Positions 59,940 to 64,000 of a stretch of DNA of 64,000 nucleotides are shown in pieces. Each line of letters begins with the position of its first letter. Position 1 is the stretch's first letter. Source of the stretch: HLUCCA09 sp965277275. Its GTDB lineage: Bacteria > Pseudomonadota > Alphaproteobacteria > Rhodobacterales > Rhodobacteraceae. Under the pieces are notes generated by a model. The model did not search any database. It saw only the letters and a list, made by a program, of their open reading frames with translations, and was not told where the DNA came from. The stretch spans positions 310,001-374,000 of the forward strand of contig CBDICG010000001.1 of assembly GCA_965277275.1 (NCBI GenBank), read 5' to 3'. A program made the position numbers and the translations under genes.

Positions 59940-61409
59940 ATGATGCAGCCAGTGGTAGCCATGGTTCCGGTCAGGGGGCGTGCCCTCGGTTTCGCCCTCG
60001 CCGTGTCGATCGTTGCGCTGACATGCGCGGCGTGCCCCACCAATGCGCAGGTCGCGCTTTGCGAGGCCGGGCTCCCCGAGGCGCCCGCGCTGCCCCTGCA
60101 CATGGAACAGGATGACATCGTCTCTGGCCGCCACGATCTCGAGACCGTTCTTGCCCATGGCAAGGCGGTCTTCGAGGCCCCGTTCAATGCGTGTGACGGC
60201 CAGGGCCGCCCCACTTCCACCGGAACGGGAGCGCGTCGCGCGCGGGGCCAGCCCGCGTTCATTCGCACGTCTGGGCCCGATGCCACCTCATGCGCTGGCT
60301 GCCACAACATGCCCCGGGCCGGGGGCGCGGGCGATATCGTGGCCAATGCCTTCGTGCTGGCCCAGGCGCTTGACCCCGTGACCACGTCTGTCGCGGCACT
60401 CCACTCGAACGAGCGCAATACCCCGGGCATGTTTGGCTCGGGAGCGATCGAGCTCCTCGCGCGCGAGATGACGGACGAGTTGCTCGCCGGACAGCGCGGA
60501 TTGCCCGATGGCGATCACGTCTTGCGGGCGAAAGGCGTCGCGTTCCCGATCACACTCGCGGGCGGCGAGGTGGTGGCGGCGGAGGGGGTCGACACTGACC
60601 TGATCGTCAAGCCGTTTCACCAGTCGGGCGTGGTCCGGTCGTTGCGGGAGTTCACCGTCAATGCCCTCAACCATCACCACGGGATGCAAGCGGAGGAACG
60701 TTTCGACCTCAACCCGTCCGCGGGCTTTGACGCGGATCACGACACCGATGGAATACGGCGTGAGCTGACGATCGGGGATGTCACGACCGTTACGCTGCAT
60801 CAGGCGGCGCTGGCTGTCCCCGGGCGCGTTCTTCCGTCCGATCCCGAGGCGCTTGGTCGAGTGAGACAGGGAGAGGCCCTCTTCGCGGACATCGGGTGTG
60901 CCACCTGCCATGTGCCCCACATGCTGTTGCACTCGGCACAGTTCGTCGAACCCTACAGCCGCAACCTGCCTGGCACGTTCGCCGACGCTGGCCGCGCGAT
61001 TACGCTCGATCTTACGCGCGACGGGGAAGCCCCACGGCTCGAAAGAGCCCTCGGGGGAGGCGCAATCGTTCGCGCCTACACAGACCTCAAGCGCCACAAT
61101 CTATGTGACCCCGAGCACATGCCCGGCGCGATCCGGACGCTCTGCAACGAAAGGCTCGCACAAGGGCGCCCGGATCTGAACGGGAGACCCGGCTCCGAAT
61201 TCTTCCTGACGCGCAAGCTCTGGGATGTCGGGAACTCCGGCCCCTATGGACATCGAGGCGATCTGATCACCCTGAGCGAGGCAATCCTCGCCCATGGCGG
61301 TGAGGCGCGATCGTCTCGTGACCGCTTCGTGGCTGTCGGAACAGATGGACAGATCGCCATCATTGCATTTCTGAAGTCGCTTCAGGTTTTGCCCACCCCG
61401 CCGGACTGA
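59940..61409 (+). CDS. Di-haem oxidoreductase (DUF1111/DHOR), exported
   Basis: Protein of about 490 aa with a signal peptide and two c-type haem sites, CAGCH and CATCH (GCATCHVPHM). Other family marks: TGTGARRARGQPAFIRTSGPDATS, NALNHHHGMQAEERF, and the C-terminal LWDVGNSGPYGHRGD. DHOR proteins resemble cytochrome c peroxidases but their reaction is not settled. The start is probably the ATG at 59940 (GGAAG 8 nt upstream); a GTG at 59922 or ATGs at 59925 and 59943 are alternatives. Follows the secreted protein gene by 4 nt. Confidence 0.9.
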   Translation: MMQPVVAMVPVRGRALGFALAVSIVALTCAACPTNAQVALCEAGLPEAPALPLHMEQDDIVSGRHDLETVLAHGKAVFEAPFNACDGQGRPTSTGTGARRARGQPAFIRTSGPDATSCAGCHNMPRAGGAGDIVANAFVLAQALDPVTTSVAALHSNERNTPGMFGSGAIELLAREMTDELLAGQRGLPDGDHVLRAKGVAFPITLAGGEVVAAEGVDTDLIVKPFHQSGVVRSLREFTVNALNHHHGMQAEERFDLNPSAGFDADHDTDGIRRELTIGDVTTVTLHQAALAVPGRVLPSDPEALGRVRQGEALFADIGCATCHVPHMLLHSAQFVEPYSRNLPGTFADAGRAITLDLTRDGEAPRLERALGGGAIVRAYTDLKRHNLCDPEHMPGAIRTLCNERLAQGRPDLNGRPGSEFFLTRKLWDVGNSGPYGHRGDLITLSEAILAHGGEARSSRDRFVAVGTDGQIAIIAFLKSLQVLPTPPD

Positions 61410-61623
61410 TCCTGGGGCCCCATATAGACCGGGCAGGCAGACCAAACGAAGGTCAGCGCCTCGCCCGACCGCCTGCAGACACGGGGAAAGACCCAAGTGC
61501 CGCGACATCGGCTATCACGTTGTCGGGCGAGAAGGCCGGGCCGATACGGGCGCTCGAGATCCCGCTTCGCACCTTGTTCGCGCACGCGGTCACGGGGCTC
61601 GGTGTGATTGATGGTCGTTTGGC

Positions 61624-63258
61624 CTAGAGCCCGTTCAGAAGTCGGTTTATCTGGTTGATGTTTGCGTTGTAGCTGTGGATCGAGGTGTTCCACGTTCCCA
61701 ACAGGTTGTTCCACTTCGTGACGTCATTCGCCTTTTTCGCATCCACCAGATCAAGAGCGATATCCAACCCTTCGCGCTGCAAGTCGCGGTTCTCCCCGGC
61801 AAGATCGTAGAGCTGTCGGAAAGCCTCCCGCGAGGCTCTTGCCCCGAGATCCGCAAACTGGACCTTGGACTCTTCGAGTAACGATTTGGCTGACGCAATC
61901 TCGGCGCTGGCCTTCGTGTAGTCGTCTTGCCGCGTGGCGCGACTGCTGGCGTTCATATGCCCCACGACACCGTTCAGCATATCCATGATCGCACCGATGC
62001 CGGCGCGCACCGGCGCGATCTCGAGGATCGATGTCAGCACCCGATCGAGTTCTTCCTCGGAACGCACGACATGGAGGTACCCTCGCCCCGCGCCGGCCAT
62101 GTTCTCGATATCAGCGATCTGATTTGGCGAAGGGTCCATCGCGATCAGATGAAGCTCAAGGGTAATCCCCGCACCGCTGAACTTGTTGTGCACTTCGCGC
62201 GGGAGCATCGGGTCACAGGCGCCCGCGCTGCCAGCGAAAAGCACAACGCGCCGCGAAACGCCCTCGAACCGGGCGGGATCGTCAAAGTCGTCGATCGTCG
62301 CGATCAGGCTGGCGCCAAGGGTCGGCTCCCCCTCGAGCCGCACGGCACCGAGCGCATCGCGGATCGCAGCGCCGTTTCCCGTTCCAAAGGGGATCGGGCG
62401 CCGCGTGGCAATCTCGCTTCCGCAATTGCCGCCAAAGACGCGGAGGGAGAGGTTCTCCTGATCGGAAACAGGATCCGCCAATTTGGCTTGCAGCCGGGAC
62501 TGGACCGCGCCGATCTTCGTTGTGCCATCGAACGGGAGCGACATCGAAGCCGACGTGTCGATGATGAACTGGATGTTCTGCGAGACCTTTTCGATCTTGG
62601 GGAGCGGGACAGGCACAAGATCGGCGGTCTCCGCCACCTTTTTCTCGCCCGCTTCAAGCGCACGAATGGCATCCGGTGCCGAGGCGGCCGGGAAATAGCT
62701 GCCCCCCCCTTCTTCGGCCAGGCATTGGAGCTGCGCGCGCTCCTCATCGGTGACGTCAAATCCCACGACATCCATCGTGAAGGCAATGCCGAGCTCGCGA
62801 AGACGGCGGACCGAGCCGCAGGGATCGGGATGGCAGGTCTCCAGACCGTCGCTCACAAGGATCACGTGCGCCGCTTCCTCGCTTGTCCGAAGTCGCTGTG
62901 CGACAAGGTCGATGGACGCGGCGATGGGGGTCTTGCCCTTGGGCGAAATGCTGCGAATGGCCTGCGCGAGAACCTCTGGCTGCGCCGGCCCAAGCTCGAC
63001 GAGCACCTCGATGTCGTTGCAATCGCCCTTGCGGTTGTGGCCATACGCGATCAGCCCGACATTGGTGTTTTCGGCCTGCCACTTGGGCAGGCGGTCGCTG
63101 AGAAGATCCCGAGCGACCTCGATCCGGGTACGGCCTTCGAATTCCGCCCACATCGAGCCTGAACCGTCGAGAATGTAAAACAGATTGCCTTCCGCCCTCG
63201 CGGGCGAGGCAATCGCAGCGGACAATAACGCTGCAACAGATGCCAATAGTCGTATCAA
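61624..63258 (-). CDS. Exported protein with two VWA-like domains
   Basis: Protein of 544 aa starting at a TTG (63258) with a GAGGGAG site 7 nt upstream; the frame is open further upstream but without a signal. Signal peptide residues about 1-22 (LIRLLASVAALLSAAIASPARA). The first VWA domain has MIDAS D31-x-S-x-S (LDGSGSMW) and GYIAYGHNRKGDC-like repeats; a second VWA-like domain starts near 225 (FIIDTSASMSLPFDG). The C-terminal part is helical (AKSLLEESKVQFADLG). Same strand as SUMF1 upstream. Function unknown. Confidence 0.8.
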   Translation of the reverse strand: MIRLLASVAALLSAAIASPARAEGNLFYILDGSGSMWAEFEGRTRIEVARDLLSDRLPKWQAENTNVGLIAYGHNRKGDCNDIEVLVELGPAQPEVLAQAIRSISPKGKTPIAASIDLVAQRLRTSEEAAHVILVSDGLETCHPDPCGSVRRLRELGIAFTMDVVGFDVTDEERAQLQCLAEEGGGSYFPAASAPDAIRALEAGEKKVAETADLVPVPLPKIEKVSQNIQFIIDTSASMSLPFDGTTKIGAVQSRLQAKLADPVSDQENLSLRVFGGNCGSEIATRRPIPFGTGNGAAIRDALGAVRLEGEPTLGASLIATIDDFDDPARFEGVSRRVVLFAGSAGACDPMLPREVHNKFSGAGITLELHLIAMDPSPNQIADIENMAGAGRGYLHVVRSEEELDRVLTSILEIAPVRAGIGAIMDMLNGVVGHMNASSRATRQDDYTKASAEIASAKSLLEESKVQFADLGARASREAFRQLYDLAGENRDLQREGLDIALDLVDAKKANDVTKWNNLLGTWNTSIHSYNANINQINRLLNGL

Positions 63259-63429
63259 TTGCTGTCTCCCTCGTAGTCTGTGGTCCGGCCCGCGAAATAA
63301 GGGACGTCGCGCCTGTCTCAGCAGGTCGGCGACTTCGCAGGCGCCAGTGGGAAAGACCCAAACCTTACCACAAATGCGTCGGGAAATCAGGGGCCCTGCT
63401 CGGCAGTGCGATGCGTACACCGTGCCGGG

Positions 63430-64000
63430 TCACGGATCGGTCGCGTTCTGTGCACAGCGAAACCCGATCCTCGGGTCACGCCGGTCGGGTCGCTCCGCGC
63501 CGCGGCGAAAGGCAGCGAGATCGCTGATCGGATCAAACCAGCTGCCACCGCGCACAACCCGCGCCTCGCGGCGATCGGTCTGCTCTGGGTCTCGCGGGGC
63601 GGCACGCGCGTAGGCGTCACCGGCGTACCAGTCCTGCACCCATTCGCGGACATTGCTCGCAAGATCCCGGATCCCGTTGGCCGTCCGGTCTTCCGAGGCT
63701 GCACCGATCGGGCCGGGCCCCGTCGGGGCTTCGCCCGGCGCGCAATCCGCGCATCTCACGCCCCCTTCCGGCAGCGTGTTTCCCCACGGATAGACAAACC
63801 CCTCGGGGCCGCGTGCCGCGCGCTCCCATTCCGCCTCGGTTGGCAGTCGACCGCCCCGCGACCGACAATAAGCATCGGCCTCCGTCCAGGTGATCCCCAC
63901 GACGGCAACGTTGTCTGAGGTGCGGTAGCGCAGGATGTGGTCGGGGAGCGATACGCGCCCCCAGTCTTCGAACGCAGCCCAGGATACTTCCGTTGCGTCG
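63430..64000 (-). CDS. SUMF1/EgtB-type formylglycine-generating-enzyme family protein (N-terminus beyond window)
   Basis: The last 190 residues of the protein are in the window; the reading frame continues beyond base 64000. Family motifs: RLPTEAEWERAARGPEG, YPWGN, RDLASNVREWVQDWY, VVRGGSWFD and FRRGAERPDRRDPRIGFRCA. Canonical FGE cysteines are not clearly seen, so it may be a non-enzymatic or EgtB-like member. It lies 172 bp upstream of the VWA gene on the same strand, suggesting a unit. Substrate unknown. Confidence 0.85.
   Translation of the reverse strand, partial: DATEVSWAAFEDWGRVSLPDHILRYRTSDNVAVVGITWTEADAYCRSRGGRLPTEAEWERAARGPEGFVYPWGNTLPEGGVRCADCAPGEAPTGPGPIGAASEDRTANGIRDLASNVREWVQDWYAGDAYARAAPRDPEQTDRREARVVRGGSWFDPISDLAAFRRGAERPDRRDPRIGFRCAQNATDP

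Noticed and set aside
1..64000. CRISPR arrays, insertion sequences, prophage or integrative elements
   Set aside because: No regularly spaced repeats, transposase, integrase or phage structural genes were seen.

Overview
This 64 kb window is ordinary chromosomal backbone from a high-GC alphaproteobacterium, most probably a member of the Rhodobacteraceae (roseobacter/Rhodobacter group). The evidence is a dusB(nifR3)-ntrB-ntrC-ntrY-ntrX cluster, an IspDF fusion, a ChpT phosphotransferase, a ZauP-ZapA pair, the F1-ATPase zeta inhibitor (DUF1476), a circularly permuted two-piece tmRNA with an alphaproteobacterial tag, and a split methionine synthase with DUF1638. I found no insertion sequence, prophage, CRISPR array or rRNA operon.

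Layout. 0-9 kb: ornithine-lipid genes olsB-olsA (olsA runs off the left edge), a DUF3553 protein, chpT, the obg-proB-proA operon, a GNAT gene, rplU-rpmA with its terminator, and a DUF2059 protein. 9-16.7 kb: tRNA-Ser(CGA), then the nitrogen two-component cluster on the minus strand. 16.8-19.1 kb: ispDF-pgpA-cinA. 19-24 kb: an MmgE/PrpD protein, a COQ10-type START protein, hpt, two c-type cytochromes and a VPLPA-CTERM protein that looks frameshifted. 24-28.5 kb: lipA, two GNATs, a VIT1/CCC1 transporter and bolA-hyp-grxD. 28.5-32 kb: zapA-zauP, tkt and the tmRNA. 32-37.7 kb: a glycine-rich lipoprotein, a DUF1194 protein, chrA, sspB, fumC and small proteins. 37.7-41.5 kb: a P450 coupled to an alpha/beta hydrolase, and a CcdA-like protein. 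41.5-48.1 kb: rne and dctB-dctD. 48.1-53 kb: purC-purS-(alcohol dehydrogenase)-purQ and an unknown protein facing away from purC, then DUF1476. 53.2-56.4 kb: homocysteine methyltransferase, corrinoid protein, DUF1638, and sufE facing the other way. 56.5-64 kb: a lipoprotein, a membrane-anchored winged-helix/TPR regulator divergent from a secreted protein plus a di-haem oxidoreductase, and an SUMF1-VWA pair at the right edge.

How the parts connect. tmRNA and SspB are the two tag-handling components of trans-translation and lie 3 kb apart. BolA and the CGFS glutaredoxin form an iron-sulfur pair, and SufE and LipA also belong to Fe-S metabolism. ChpT feeds CtrA, and a full CtrA-type site lies close by, upstream of olsBA. 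None of the three NtrC-family regulators in the window (NtrC, NtrX, DctD) has the GAFTGA loop used to contact sigma-54.

The least-explained parts are: the regulator/secreted protein/DHOR locus at 57.4-61.4 kb, which has phased TTTCA repeats between the divergent genes; the split methionine synthase with its DUF1638 partner; the P450-hydrolase pair; the SUMF1-VWA pair; and the frameshifted VPLPA-CTERM gene. I saw no clear wholly novel multi-gene system.
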